Origin: Notoacmeibacter ruber
GTDB taxonomy: Bacteria > Pseudomonadota > Alphaproteobacteria > Rhizobiales > Rhizobiaceae
Reading direction: 5' to 3'
Length of the DNA stretch: 64,000 nt
NCBI RefSeq assembly: GCF_003668555.1
Contig: NZ_RCWN01000001.1
Location: 682,001 to 746,000 of the forward strand
Shown: positions 42,512-56,115 of the stretch, piece by piece
Layout: every line of letters starts with the position of its first letter
Position numbering within the stretch: the stretch's first letter is position 1
Notes under the pieces: model-generated
What the model was told of the DNA's origin: nothing
What the model saw: the letters and a program-made list of their open reading frames with translations, nothing else
Database searches by the model: none
Made by a program: the position numbers and the translations under genes

Positions 42512-44059
42512 GTGAAGAACCCCGAAGGCGGCAAGAAGCCGCCAGAGCGGAGGGGCGACGGGGATTCCGACGGCCGCCATGACGGGCCGCAGACGCCTTC
42601 GTCGCGCAGGGGACGCCGCCGCCACCGCTCGCGGGGCAAGCGCGGCAAAAACCCGCAGGGAGAGGCGAACGCCGTTTCGCCGCCCGCCCCGCAATCCGCT
42701 GCCGACACGAAGATGGAAGCGTCGCCCGTCGGCGACGCTTCGAACGGGGATCGCCCGCCGCGCAAACGCCGTTCGCGCCGCAGACGGCGGCATAAGAACG
42801 TGTTCGCCAAGGATCGGAGTGGTGCGGCCGCAACCTCTTCGCCGCAAAGCCATGAGCACCAGGATGCGAACGCATCCACAGTTCAGGCGGACCCTGGCGA
42901 TTCACGGCGAACAGAATCCGTTTTGAACGAGCCCGCAGGCCGCGACGGCCACAGCCCTGCAAACCGCGACTCTGCAAAGCTGCCGCAGGTGAGCGAATCG
43001 GCAGAGAAGCCGCCACGTCGGTGGCGCAACCGGCCGATGCGGCGTGAAGGCCATGCGCCGCTTTATGCTGCGCTCGACCTCGGAACCAACAATTGCCGTC
43101 TTCTCATGGCTGCGCCGACCCGGCCCGGCCAGTTCCGTGTGGTGGACGCTTTTTCGCGGATCGTTCGCCTTGGCGAGGGGCTCGGCCGGACCGGCCGGCT
43201 CTCCGATGAGGCCATGGACCGCGCTGTCGATGCCCTTCACGTCTGCGCCGGCAAGCTGATGGCGCGCAAGACGCGCGGCTATCGCCTCATCGCCACCGAG
43301 GCATGCCGCTCCGCCGAGAATGGCGAAGCCTTTATCCAACGGGTTCGCGACGAGACCGGCCTTGCGCTGGAGATTGTCAATCGCGAAACCGAAGCCCGTC
43401 TTGCCGTTGCCGGCTGTTCTTCGCTGGTCGAGCGAAACACGCGCGGCGTCGTCCTGTTCGATATTGGCGGCGGCTCCTCCGAGATCGCTCTGATCGACAT
43501 TCCGGATGGCGATCCAAGGCGACTGTCGGAGAAGATCGTCTCCTGGACGTCTCTGCCGATCGGCGTGGTGACACTTGCGGAGCATTTTGGCGGTCGCGAT
43601 GTCACGCCGGATATCTTCGAGGCGATGGTTCGCCATGTCTACGAGATGATCGGCCGGTTCGAAGGGCGCGAGCGTCTGGCTCACCTGCTCGAAAATCCTG
43701 CCTTCCACCTTCTCGGCACCTCCGGAACGGTCACGACGCTGGCCGGGGTCTTTCTTGATCTCGACCGTTATGACCGGCGCCGGGTCGACGGTATCTGGAT
43801 GAGCAGCGAACAGGTTTCGGCAATGACGGAGCGCCTGCTTGGCTGGAGTTTCGACGAGCGCGTCGGCAATCCCTGCATCGGCGCGGACCGGGCCGACCTC
43901 GTCCTCGCCGGCTGCGCAATTCTCGAAGCGATCCGCAGAACCTGGCCCTCGGAGCGTCTTCGTGTCGCCGATCGCGGCTTGCGTGAGGGAATATTGATGG
44001 AATTGATGACGGGCGATAATGCCTGGCGGCGCGGACGCCGTAAGGGAGCGCAGCAATGA
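42512..44059 (+). CDS. Ppx/GppA-family exopolyphosphatase with basic N-terminal extension
   Basis: A 515-residue protein. The last 340 residues are a Ppx/GppA phosphatase of the ASKHA fold: [52 protein letters not shown] and [17 protein letters not shown]. It hydrolyses polyphosphate or pppGpp. The first 165 residues are unstructured and rich in Arg, Lys, Pro and Ser ([28 protein letters not shown]). GTG at 42512 follows AAGGGA; the frame is open to 42401. It overlaps rlmE by 4 bp. Bases 42304-42511 hold the presumed promoter, with nothing else recognised. Confidence 0.88.
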   Translation: MKNPEGGKKPPERRGDGDSDGRHDGPQTPSSRRGRRRHRSRGKRGKNPQGEANAVSPPAPQSAADTKMEASPVGDASNGDRPPRKRRSRRRRRHKNVFAKDRSGAAATSSPQSHEHQDANASTVQADPGDSRRTESVLNEPAGRDGHSPANRDSAKLPQVSESAEKPPRRWRNRPMRREGHAPLYAALDLGTNNCRLLMAAPTRPGQFRVVDAFSRIVRLGEGLGRTGRLSDEAMDRAVDALHVCAGKLMARKTRGYRLIATEACRSAENGEAFIQRVRDETGLALEIVNRETEARLAVAGCSSLVERNTRGVVLFDIGGGSSEIALIDIPDGDPRRLSEKIVSWTSLPIGVVTLAEHFGGRDVTPDIFEAMVRHVYEMIGRFEGRERLAHLLENPAFHLLGTSGTVTTLAGVFLDLDRYDRRRVDGIWMSSEQVSAMTERLLGWSFDERVGNPCIGADRADLVLAGCAILEAIRRTWPSERLRVADRGLREGILMELMTGDNAWRRGRRKGAQQ

Positions 44060-44778
44060 AGAGTCGTGGCAAGTCAAAAGGGCCGGCGCCGCGCGCGCTC
44101 AAGGTGAAGGTCAAGAAAAAGGGCGTGAAGAATTCATCGCGCCGCTGGATCGAACGCCAGCTCTCAGATCCTTACGTGCATAAGGCAAAGGCAGAGGGCT
44201 ATCGATCTCGCGCGGCCTACAAGCTGATCGAGATGGATGAGCGCTACAATCTGCTCAAGCGCGGTCAGAAAATCATCGATCTTGGTGCCGCGCCGGGCGG
44301 TTGGTGTCAGGTCGCAGTCCAGAAGGTGGGCTCGACCTACGAGGCGCCGGCCGTGGTCGGGATCGACTATCTGCCGATGGACTCCATCCCGGGGACAACC
44401 ATCCTGGAGATGGATTTTCTGGATGACGACGCGCCAGACCGTCTGATCGATGCGCTGGGCGGAGAGCCGGATATCGTGCTGTCCGACATGGCTGCGCCAA
44501 CGACCGGCCACCGCAAGACGGACCACATCCGCACCATGCATTTGTGCGAGGTGGCGGCCGACTTCGCGCTCAAGGTTCTGAAACCCGGCGGGCATTTCCT
44601 GTCGAAGACGTTCCAGGGCGGAACGGAGGCGGATCTTCTGGGCATGCTGAAACGCAACTTCCAGAGCGTTCACCACGTCAAGCCGCCGGCGAGCCGCGAG
44701 GAGAGCGTCGAGCTTTACCTTCTGGCGAAAGGCTTCAAGGGGCGGCAGGAGAACAACGCTCAGGATGAGCGCGACTGA
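44056..44778 (+). CDS. rlmE: 23S rRNA (uridine-2'-O-)-methyltransferase RlmE
   Basis: A 240-residue FtsJ/RrmJ enzyme that methylates U2552 of 23S rRNA in the 50S subunit. [20 protein letters not shown] supplies the first Lys, [17 protein letters not shown] is the SAM site, [14 protein letters not shown] the catalytic Asp, [16 protein letters not shown] the second Lys and [15 protein letters not shown] the Glu, completing the K-D-K-E tetrad. The N-terminal basic stretch ([19 protein letters not shown]) suits rRNA binding. Coupled to ppx by ATGA; its 3' end overlaps the convergent MFS gene by 19 bp. Confidence 0.95.
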   Translation: MKSRGKSKGPAPRALKVKVKKKGVKNSSRRWIERQLSDPYVHKAKAEGYRSRAAYKLIEMDERYNLLKRGQKIIDLGAAPGGWCQVAVQKVGSTYEAPAVVGIDYLPMDSIPGTTILEMDFLDDDAPDRLIDALGGEPDIVLSDMAAPTTGHRKTDHIRTMHLCEVAADFALKVLKPGGHFLSKTFQGGTEADLLGMLKRNFQSVHHVKPPASREESVELYLLAKGFKGRQENNAQDERD

Positions 44779-46247
44779 TCATCGTTCGGGGCATCTCTGC
44801 CGCTGCTCGTCGCGACGGCCGGGCCGGGTCTCGTATTGCCGTCATCCCGCCCGACATGAAGATATTTACGATGGCCGGAGACGGCCGCGCCCGTTGACTT
44901 CGGCAGCAGCAGGAAAGGTATCGCGGCCGCGATCGATAGGCCTCCGATCGTCAGGAAGGCAATCAGGAAGCTGGTCTGGGTGACGATGCCGTCCGCACCG
45001 GTCGACAGTTCGAGGATCGCGCCGCCGAGCGCAACGCCCAGTGCAATGGATACCTGCTGGAGAACCGATGTCGTCGCGGTGGCAGGTGCTGCGCGAGCCG
45101 AATCGATATCCGCGAAGATCAGCGCATTGCCGGCGGTAAAGAAAAGCGAGCGAAAGATGCCGCCGACCAGAAGGGTAAAGAGGATGACGGGCACCGGTGT
45201 CGTTTCCGTAAAAAAGCCTGCGATTGCGATCAGCGCTCCACCGACGACCGCCGTTACCGAGAGCGCACCCCGAAAACCTGTTCGCCGAAGAATGGCGGGC
45301 GCCACGAACTTCACCATAAGCGCGCCGACCGCGCCCATGAAGGTGATGAGCCCCGACTGGAAGGGCGTATAGCCGAAGACGAGCTGCAGCAGCAGCGGCA
45401 TCAGGAATGGAACAGCCCCGGACCCCACGCGGAAGAGGCTCATGCCGAGGACGGATGAGCGATAGGATCGGATCGCAAAGAGCGACAGATCGAGGAGAGG
45501 TGCTGGCGCGGCCAGAGCGTGACGAATGTAGAGGAGCGCGGCCACCAATCCGGCGAGAACCGCCGCGATTCCGTAAAGCGGAGGCAGCGCAGGCAGGGAG
45601 ATCACCGAAAGGCCGAAAATGACGCCGGAGGCCGCGAGTGCGGCGAAGGCAAAACCGGTCCTGTCGATCGGTTTTCGGTCTTCGCTGCGCATGTCGGGCA
45701 CGAAAATTCCCGCCAGAAGAATGCCGGCAAGGCCGATCGGCAGATTGATCAGGAAGATCCAGTGCCAGGAGAAATAGGTGGTGATGAAGCCACCGAGGGG
45801 CGGGCCGAGAAACGGTCCGATCAGGGCCGGGATGGTCAGCAATGCCATGGCGTCGACCAGTCTGTCTTTTGGCGTGGTACGAACGAGAATGAGACGGGCG
45901 ACGGGGGTCATCATCGCGCCACCCATGCCTTGCAGAAAGCGGGCGCCGACGAACTGGCCGAGTGAACTGGAGATCGCGCAGGAGAGCGAGCCAAGGATGA
46001 ACACGCCGATCGCGATGCGAAAGATGTTCCGCGAACCTATCCGGTCCGCCATCCACCCGGAAATGGGGATGAAGATAGCCAGCGAAACGAGATAGGCTGT
46101 CAGCGCCAGTTTCAGCGCAACGGGCCGCGTTCCGATATCGGTCGCGATAGCAGGCAGAGCCGTTGCGATGACGGTGGAATCGATCTGTTCCATGAACAGG
46201 GCGACGGCCAGGATGAGGGGGAGAGCGGGACGTTTCACCGCCGCCAA
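44760..46247 (-). CDS. MFS drug transporter, DHA2 (14-TM) family
   Basis: A 495-residue EmrB/QacA-type proton antiporter with about 14 membrane segments. Motifs: [20 protein letters not shown] (DHA2 start), [20 protein letters not shown] (motif A) and [20 protein letters not shown] (motif C region), [20 protein letters not shown]. Exports lipophilic drugs or other toxic solutes; substrate unknown. No membrane-fusion partner nearby. Convergent with rlmE. Confidence 0.9.
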   Translation of the reverse strand: MAAVKRPALPLILAVALFMEQIDSTVIATALPAIATDIGTRPVALKLALTAYLVSLAIFIPISGWMADRIGSRNIFRIAIGVFILGSLSCAISSSLGQFVGARFLQGMGGAMMTPVARLILVRTTPKDRLVDAMALLTIPALIGPFLGPPLGGFITTYFSWHWIFLINLPIGLAGILLAGIFVPDMRSEDRKPIDRTGFAFAALAASGVIFGLSVISLPALPPLYGIAAVLAGLVAALLYIRHALAAPAPLLDLSLFAIRSYRSSVLGMSLFRVGSGAVPFLMPLLLQLVFGYTPFQSGLITFMGAVGALMVKFVAPAILRRTGFRGALSVTAVVGGALIAIAGFFTETTPVPVILFTLLVGGIFRSLFFTAGNALIFADIDSARAAPATATTSVLQQVSIALGVALGGAILELSTGADGIVTQTSFLIAFLTIGGLSIAAAIPFLLLPKSTGAAVSGHRKYLHVGRDDGNTRPGPAVATSSGRDAPNDDQSRSS

Positions 46248-46353
46248 ATGGCGCCCGTCGGGCAGGGTGTCAATGAAACGATCTGTTCGCTGGTGCAGTT
46301 CGGAGACGGCCTGTTCAAGACATTCGAGCGATCACCCGGCCCATCAGCGGTGA

Positions 46354-47964
<1,611 letters not shown>

Positions 47965-48034
47965 CGATTCAGCTGAGAGACGCTAACCTCGCCTCTGCCG
48001 GTCTGAGGTTCTGACCGGAATCAAGGGGCAAGCT

Positions 48035-48478
48035 ATGATTGAAAATCCAACCGGCACGGCGATCTTCTGGCCGATGATCGCGCATGTGCTGATCGTTTAT
48101 ATCGTCTATTTTCTGATGAGCGCGCGGCGTATCCGCGCGGTACAGGACGGGCGGGTGGCGGTCCAGCAATATAAGATGAATCGCTACGGTGACGAGCCGG
48201 AAGAGGCTTTTATCACCCGCGCCAATATCGCCAACCAGTTCGAACTGCCGGTTCTCTTCCACGTCGTCTGCCTGGCACTTTATGTGACCGGCGCGGTCGG
48301 CATCCTTGCGGTGACGATAGGATGGCTCTTCGTCCTGGCGCGCGCCGCGCATGCCGTCGTTCATTTGACGATCAACAGGGTCGTCCTGCGGCGTCGCGCT
48401 TTCATCGGCAGCTTTCTGGCAACGGGCCTGTTATGGCTCCTGCTGGCGCTGCAGTTGGTTGGCATCGATTCCTATTGA
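48035..48478 (+). CDS. MAPEG-family membrane protein
   Basis: A 147-residue protein with four hydrophobic segments (IFWPMIAHVLIVYIVYFLMS, LPVLFHVVCLALYVTGAVGI, FLATGLLWLLLALQLVGI). ITRANIANQFELPVLFHVV corresponds to the E-x-P-x-L-F motif region of MAPEG proteins, which in eukaryotes handle glutathione conjugates and eicosanoids. The bacterial role is unknown. Confidence 0.82.
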   Translation: MIENPTGTAIFWPMIAHVLIVYIVYFLMSARRIRAVQDGRVAVQQYKMNRYGDEPEEAFITRANIANQFELPVLFHVVCLALYVTGAVGILAVTIGWLFVLARAAHAVVHLTINRVVLRRRAFIGSFLATGLLWLLLALQLVGIDSY

Positions 48479-48481
48479 TGC

Positions 48482-48512
48482 GCCGACGCCCCGCTATGGG
48501 CGGGGCGTCGGC
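48482..48512. terminator. Bidirectional terminator-like hairpin
   Basis: A perfect 13-bp GC-rich stem (GCCGACGCCCCGC and complement) with a 5-nt loop lies between the converging MAPEG and sugar dehydrogenase genes. The T tract is weak. Confidence 0.7.
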
Positions 48513-48528
48513 TTGCAGTTCGCTTAAC

Positions 48529-49683
48529 TCAAGCGGGGGTTAGCTTGACAAGGCGCCCGCCCGCCTCGTCTTCCAGTACCCAGATCGCGCCGTCGGGGCC
48601 TTGCTCAACTTCACGGATGCGTTTTCCCCATTCGAAGCGCTCGGCTTCCTGCGCGGTCTCGCCGTCCAGATCGACCTGGATGAGCGCTTTGGAAGAAAGG
48701 CCGCCAATCAGTGCGTCGCCTTGCCAGTCGGAAAACACGTCACCCGAATATATGACGAGGCCTGCTGGCGAGATCACCGGATTCCAGTACGCTTTCGGCT
48801 TGGTAAAGCCGTCATCGGCGGAGTGATCCGTGATCGGTACGCCGGAATAATTGTCGCCGTATGAACGCTGTGGCCAGCCGTAATTGTTGCCCGGCTCGAT
48901 GAGGTTCAATTCGTCGCCGCCGCGCGGGCCCATCTCGTGCGCCCAGAGCCGGTTTTCACCGTCGAACGCGATGCCCAGCATATTGCGGTGACCCGTCGTC
49001 CAGAACTCGTCGGCAACGGCTTCGCCGCCTTCTTCAGCGAAGGGGTTTCCTTCCGGGAGCGATCCGTCATCGTTCAGCCGCAGAATTTTTCCGAGATTGA
49101 CGTCCTTGTCCTGCGCGGGTGTCTGCTTCTGCCGCTCGCCGGAGGTCAGGAACAGATAGCCTTCCTGGTCACTGCCCTTCGGCCCGAAGGCGATTCGGTG
49201 CGAGAAGTGACCGCTACCCGGCACATGCGGCTGCTGCGTCCATATCTTTTCTATGTCCGTCAGCTTCGGCGTGTCGCCGGAGAGATCGAGTTTGGCCCGT
49301 GAGACGGCAGCCCCTTTCGTCGCACCATCATCGAGACTCTCCACATAGGAGAGATAGATGAGATTGTTCTGCTCAAAATCGGGATGCAGGACGACATCGC
49401 CAAGTCCGCCCTGGCCACCATAGGCGACCTCCCACATTCCTTGAATTTCAGTCTTCTCGCCATCCTGCGTAACATGGAAGAGCGTGCCGGGTTTCGTGGT
49501 CACAAGAGCCGTTCCGTCGGGAAGGAACGTCATCGCCCAAGGCTCATCGAAGTCTGTGACGGCTTCGGCCGCCAGAGCGGTTCCTTCCGTGCCTGTCACG
49601 GAAAAGCTGTCGTCCTGTGCGGAAGCTGGCAGTGCGATCAGCGTCGAAAGCGCGAGGCTACTGAGAATGGTCTGTGCGGTCAT
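48529..49683 (-). CDS. PQQ-dependent aldose sugar dehydrogenase-like protein (YliI type)
   Basis: A 384-residue six-bladed beta-propeller of the GSDH family. A signal peptide (MTAQTILSSLALSTLIALPA SAQ) directs it to the periplasm. FDEPWAMTFLPDGTALVTTK, GSGHFSHRIAFGPKG with the likely catalytic His, GHRNMLGIAFDGENRLWAHE and GPRGGDELNLIEPGNNYGWP are family blocks. Oxidises aldoses using PQQ and calcium; the substrate is not determinable here. Confidence 0.87.
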   Translation of the reverse strand: MTAQTILSSLALSTLIALPASAQDDSFSVTGTEGTALAAEAVTDFDEPWAMTFLPDGTALVTTKPGTLFHVTQDGEKTEIQGMWEVAYGGQGGLGDVVLHPDFEQNNLIYLSYVESLDDGATKGAAVSRAKLDLSGDTPKLTDIEKIWTQQPHVPGSGHFSHRIAFGPKGSDQEGYLFLTSGERQKQTPAQDKDVNLGKILRLNDDGSLPEGNPFAEEGGEAVADEFWTTGHRNMLGIAFDGENRLWAHEMGPRGGDELNLIEPGNNYGWPQRSYGDNYSGVPITDHSADDGFTKPKAYWNPVISPAGLVIYSGDVFSDWQGDALIGGLSSKALIQVDLDGETAQEAERFEWGKRIREVEQGPDGAIWVLEDEAGGRLVKLTPA

Positions 49684-49767
49684 GGCATGGTCCTCGTCAT
49701 GTTCATCGGATCAGGGATTGAACACCTCGCACGATTGTCCGTTCCGCCGGACTGCAACTTTAAGCGG

Positions 49768-50685
49768 TTATGCTGGAGGGGACACTGGAAGATTGGGCAA
49801 CGGCCGTGCGGCGATGTGGTCGGCGAGACGTTCCGCATCCTGCCCGCGACCACTGCCCGTGCGCCAAATTAGTCCGATCGTACGTTCCGGCTGGGGCTCG
49901 TCGAAGGGTGCGATCCGGAGATTGGGATTGGCCGCCTCGGTCGCGACCGCCATCTCCGGCAGCAATGTCACCCCTAGGCCGCACGCAACCATCTGCAGAA
50001 GCGTGGCGATTGATGTCGCTTCCAGATCGGCTGCGCGATGGCCGGGATCGGTAGAACACACGTCGAGTGCTTGATCGCGCAGACAATGGCCTTCAGCCAG
50101 AAGGAGCAGGCGTTCCGGCTCCAATGCGGTCGGGTGACGCGGTAAATCGACGGCATTGCCGTCCGATGCGCAACTGGCCAGGAGAAAGCGGTCCCTGATG
50201 ACGGCTCGGGATCGAAACGGTCCGTCCGGAAAGGGCAGGGCGGCAATGGCCATATCGACCTTACCCTGTTCGAGATCGTTTCGAAGCACAGGTGTCGTCG
50301 CTTCCTTGAGGCGCAGTTCCAGATCGGGATGCTGGTCGGCGAGAAGCGGCAGGAGCGAAGGAAGAAGATAGGGCGCCACCGTCGGGATGACGCCGAGTCG
50401 CAGCGCTCCGGTCAGAGGGGATCGACCTCTTTGGCCGATCTCCTCGATACGACCGGCGGTTTCTAGAATCATCTGCGCCAAGGGAAGGATCGACTCGCCG
50501 AACGGGGTCAGGCTTGCCCGTCCCCTCCTGCGCTCGAACAGGCGACCGCCCAGATTGGCCTCCATCTGCGCAATCTGTGTCGAAAGCGCGGGTTGGGTGA
50601 CGTGGACCTGATCGGCCGCATGGCCGAAGTGGCCGGTCTGCGCGAGAGCGACGAGGTAACTGCACTGTCGAAGCGTAAAATTCAT
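49768..50685 (-). CDS. oxyR: OxyR, peroxide-sensing LysR regulator
   Basis: A 305-residue LysR protein with HTH (MNFTLRQCSYLVALAQTGHF, TQPALSTQIAQMEANLGGRL). The sensor domain holds LLLLAEGHCLRDQALDVC, with Cys201 and Cys210 nine residues apart as in E. coli OxyR C199/C208, which form the peroxide-induced disulfide. Divergent from katA; it probably controls katA and perhaps katG. Confidence 0.93.
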   Translation of the reverse strand: MNFTLRQCSYLVALAQTGHFGHAADQVHVTQPALSTQIAQMEANLGGRLFERRRGRASLTPFGESILPLAQMILETAGRIEEIGQRGRSPLTGALRLGVIPTVAPYLLPSLLPLLADQHPDLELRLKEATTPVLRNDLEQGKVDMAIAALPFPDGPFRSRAVIRDRFLLASCASDGNAVDLPRHPTALEPERLLLLAEGHCLRDQALDVCSTDPGHRAADLEATSIATLLQMVACGLGVTLLPEMAVATEAANPNLRIAPFDEPQPERTIGLIWRTGSGRGQDAERLADHIAARPLPNLPVSPPA

Positions 50686-50709
50686 AACGTCAAATTATCG
50701 TAGAGAGCA

Positions 50710-50724
50710 GGAAATTCAATTTCC
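50710..50724. promoter_or_regulatory. Candidate OxyR operator between oxyR and katA
   Basis: The 197-bp divergent spacer is AT-rich near oxyR and contains GGAAATTCAATTTCC, a perfect 7-bp inverted repeat about one base, flanked by AATTAT on both sides (around 50693 and 50725). LysR-type proteins bind such dyads next to their own gene. Inference from position. Confidence 0.45.
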
Positions 50725-50882
50725 AATTATTTTAGTGCACCCCATATCGTCCCCAAGCAGTCCAGTCCGACCGACGCTCGAAAGAAATGACGATTGGCGG
50801 GTCTAGGCGCGAAACAGGATCGGCTTTGGCCCGTTGATGGGTATCGCCATTACGAGATTCACAAAAAAGGGGAGTGAGGTTT

Positions 50883-52433
50883 ATGAACGACAAGCCAAAA
50901 CTCACAACGACGGCCGGTTCGCCTTGGCCGAACAATCAGGACAGCCTGAGCGCGGGAGAGCGCGGTCCGCTACTCATTCAGGATTACCAGCTGATCGAAA
51001 AGCTGGCTCACCAGAACCGGGAGCGCATTCCCGAGCGGACCGTCCATGCAAAAGGGTGGGGCGCGCATGGCAAACTCGTCATTACCGAGGATATCAGCCA
51101 GTACACGCTGGCAAAGTGCCTGCAGAAAGGTGCCGAGACGCCAATGATCGCGCGGTTCTCGACAGTGGCCGGCGAAGCTGGCGCAGCAGACCACGAGCGC
51201 GACGTCCGCGGCTTCTCGCTGAAATTCTACACCGAGGACGGCAATTGGGACATGGTCGGCAACAACACGCCGGTCTTCTTCGTCCGGGATCCGTATAAAT
51301 TCCCCGACTTCATTCACACGCAGAAGCGACACCCGAAGACGAACATGCGTTCGCCGACCGCGATGTGGGACTTCTGGAGCCTGTCTCCCGAAGCCATGCA
51401 TCAGGTCACGATCCTGATGAGCGACCGTGGTCTGCCCCAAAGCCCGATGCACATGAACGGATATGGCAGTCACACCTTTTCGTTCTGGAACGAGAAGGGC
51501 GAACGGTATTGGGTCAAGTTCCACTTCAAGACCCAGCAGGGTCACGACTTCTTCACCAATGAAGAAGCCGAGAAGGTCGTCGGAAAGACCCGTGAGGGCT
51601 ATCAGGAGCGTCTGTTCAACGCGATCGAGGACGGCAAATATCCGCGCTGGAAATTCCAGATTCAGATCATGCCCGAGACGGATGCCGAGAAGACCGACTA
51701 TAATCCGTTCGACCTCACCAAGGTCTGGCCGCACGACGAATACCCGCCAATCGATGTCGGTTATTTCGAGTTGAATCGGAATGCGGAAAACTATTTCGCC
51801 GAAATCGAAAACGCTGCGTTCTCGCCCAGCAACATCGTTCCGGGCATTTCATGGTCGCCGGATAAGATGCTGCAGGCGCGGATCTTCTCCTATGCCGATG
51901 CGCACCGCCATCGCCTTGGCACGCATTACGAGCAGATCCCGGTCAACCGGCCGAAATGCCCGGTCCATCACTACCACAAGGATGGAGAGATGAACGTCTA
52001 TGGTGGTATCGCGACAGGCAATCCCAATGCCTATTACGAGCCGAACAGCTTCAACGGGCCGGTCGAGGTGCGTGAAGCACAGGAACCGCCGCTGCGCATC
52101 TCCGGCGATGCGGCCCGGTACGATCATCGGAAATATGACGACTATAAGCAGCCGCGAGCGCTCTATGCGGACGTCATGGACGATGCCGAACGGGATCGCC
52201 TGCACCAGAATATGGGCGGCGCCCTGGTTGGCGTGCCGACCGTGATCGTCGAGCGTTGGTTCGAGCACCTCAGGCAGGTTCATCCGGATTATGAAGCTGG
52301 CGTCCGCAAGGAGTGGGAAGCTGCCAGCCGCGATGCGGGATACGATCCCAACGGTCTACCGATCACCGGCGATACGCCGCATGAGGCCAACGATCAGAGC
52401 CCCCAGCAGCCGACCATCGAAGCTGCCGAGTAA
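50883..52433 (+). CDS. katA: Monofunctional haem catalase
   Basis: A 516-residue small-subunit catalase. [12 protein letters not shown] holds the distal His55, [20 protein letters not shown] the distal Asn, and [15 protein letters not shown] the proximal haem ligand Tyr337. Breaks hydrogen peroxide to water and oxygen in the cytoplasm. ATG at 50883 is preceded by GAGG 5 nt away; a GTG three codons earlier is possible. Divergent from oxyR and followed by a terminator. Confidence 0.95.
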   Translation: MNDKPKLTTTAGSPWPNNQDSLSAGERGPLLIQDYQLIEKLAHQNRERIPERTVHAKGWGAHGKLVITEDISQYTLAKCLQKGAETPMIARFSTVAGEAGAADHERDVRGFSLKFYTEDGNWDMVGNNTPVFFVRDPYKFPDFIHTQKRHPKTNMRSPTAMWDFWSLSPEAMHQVTILMSDRGLPQSPMHMNGYGSHTFSFWNEKGERYWVKFHFKTQQGHDFFTNEEAEKVVGKTREGYQERLFNAIEDGKYPRWKFQIQIMPETDAEKTDYNPFDLTKVWPHDEYPPIDVGYFELNRNAENYFAEIENAAFSPSNIVPGISWSPDKMLQARIFSYADAHRHRLGTHYEQIPVNRPKCPVHHYHKDGEMNVYGGIATGNPNAYYEPNSFNGPVEVREAQEPPLRISGDAARYDHRKYDDYKQPRALYADVMDDAERDRLHQNMGGALVGVPTVIVERWFEHLRQVHPDYEAGVRKEWEAASRDAGYDPNGLPITGDTPHEANDQSPQQPTIEAAE

Positions 52434-52457
52434 GCTGGCTTCGATCTGAAAGTGAAG

Positions 52458-52488
52458 AAGGCCGGGGCGACATCCCCGGCCTTTGTTA
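52458..52488 (+). terminator. Rho-independent terminator after katA
   Basis: Stem AAGGCCGGGG / CCCCGGCCTT with a 6-nt loop, followed by TGTTA, 25 bp after the katA stop. Confidence 0.85.
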
Positions 52489-52566
52489 TGAGATCGACCA
52501 TAACATGAAGTAATGAATATTATCAGAAATACCGATTGGAATTTATCATGGTGATGGGTTTCTTGA

Positions 52567-54864
<2,298 letters not shown>

Positions 54865-54883
54865 GCGCACCATGCTTTGAAAT

Positions 54884-54915
54884 AAAAGGCCGGGGCACCC
54901 CCCCCGGCCTTTTTT
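54884..54915 (+). terminator. Rho-independent terminator after katG
   Basis: Stem AAAAGGCCGGGG / CCCCGGCCTTTT with a 6-nt loop and a T run, 20 bp after the katG stop. The stem core is the same as in the katA terminator. Confidence 0.9.
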
Positions 54916-55025
54916 ATGAGCAGGTCGACCACCGAGCCCGAATTTGCCTATCCAGTCAGCAAGCCCTCTTTGCGAATGGACAAACTGCCTTTATCCTCCG
55001 GCCGGTAATCGGGAGCTTGGTGCTG

Positions 55026-56036
55026 ATGAAATTTCTTGCCGCGGCAGGATTGGCGATCGTATTTTTCACGCAGCTTGCTGCGTCCCCTCTCGCCGCGCAG
55101 GATATGCAGATCTTTCGGGTGGCAACGGCCGGACGTGCCGGCACCTATTTCCCGATCGGTGGTCTGATTTCGACCGCCATATCCAACCCTCCCGGCTCCC
55201 GGCCATGCGGAGAGGGTGGGGCTTGCGGCGTACCCGGGCTTGTCGCAACGGCACTGACATCGAATGGCTCGGTCGCCAATGTGAACGCGATCGGGTTTGG
55301 ACTTGTCGAAAGCGGGTTCAGCCAATCGGATGTCGCCTATTGGGCGCAGACGGGAACCGGTGTCTTTCTGGGCAAGAAAGCTGTCGGGAACCTCCGGGCA
55401 ATCGCCAGCCTCTACCCGGAAAGCCTTCATCTGGTTGCTGCGAAAGATGCCGGCATAGAAAGCGTGGGCGACCTTCAGGGAAAGCGCGTTTCACTCGATG
55501 AGCCCGGCTCGGGGACGCTGGTCGATGCACGCATCGTCCTCAGCGCTTACGAACTGGATGAACGCGATCTCGATGTGGACTACCTCACAGCCGATGAGGC
55601 GGCGCGGAAACTTGTCGAGGGAGAGCTGGACGCATTCTTCTTCGTCGGCGGTTTTCCGGCCGATGGCATAGCGAAACTGGCCGAGCGGTTTCCGGTCAAG
55701 CTGGTGCCGATCGGCGACGATCGTGCGCAGGAAGTGATCCGCCAGAATCGCTTTTTCAGTCAGCATCTCATTCCCGCTGGAACCTACGAAGGCCAGGCCG
55801 AGGACGTGCAAACGCTTTCCGTCGGCGCGCTCTGGCTGACTTCGGCCGATCAGGATGACGATCTGATACACGGCATAACCAAGGCGCTCTGGAACGATGC
55901 AAGCCGGAAATTGCTGGACGAAGGTCACGCCAAGGGACGTCTGATCCAGCAAGAGACCGCGCTCGACAATATTGCCATTCCGCTGCATCCCGGTGCGGCC
56001 AGATACTACCGCGAGGCAGGTCTGCTGAAGAAGTGA
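55026..56036 (+). CDS. TAXI-family TRAP transporter solute receptor
   Basis: A 336-residue periplasmic protein with a signal peptide (MKFLAAAGLAIVFFTQLAAS, cleavage near AAQ) and the TAXI pattern: VATAGRAGTYFPIGGLISTA, GSRPCGEGGACGVPGLVATA, LQGKRVSLDEPGSGTLVDAR, GELDAFFFVGGFPADGIAKL. TAXI receptors feed DctM-type fused permeases; none is adjacent here, so it works with a distant permease or as a sensor. TTG at 55017 and GTG at 55020 are possible alternative starts. Confidence 0.88.
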   Translation: MKFLAAAGLAIVFFTQLAASPLAAQDMQIFRVATAGRAGTYFPIGGLISTAISNPPGSRPCGEGGACGVPGLVATALTSNGSVANVNAIGFGLVESGFSQSDVAYWAQTGTGVFLGKKAVGNLRAIASLYPESLHLVAAKDAGIESVGDLQGKRVSLDEPGSGTLVDARIVLSAYELDERDLDVDYLTADEAARKLVEGELDAFFFVGGFPADGIAKLAERFPVKLVPIGDDRAQEVIRQNRFFSQHLIPAGTYEGQAEDVQTLSVGALWLTSADQDDDLIHGITKALWNDASRKLLDEGHAKGRLIQQETALDNIAIPLHPGAARYYREAGLLKK

Positions 56037-56115
56037 TGCAGGCAGCTTCGTAGCGGCATGGTGCCGGGCGGCCTTCCATGCCATAAGCCGCGCCGATCAC
56101 AAATTCGGGGTATTC

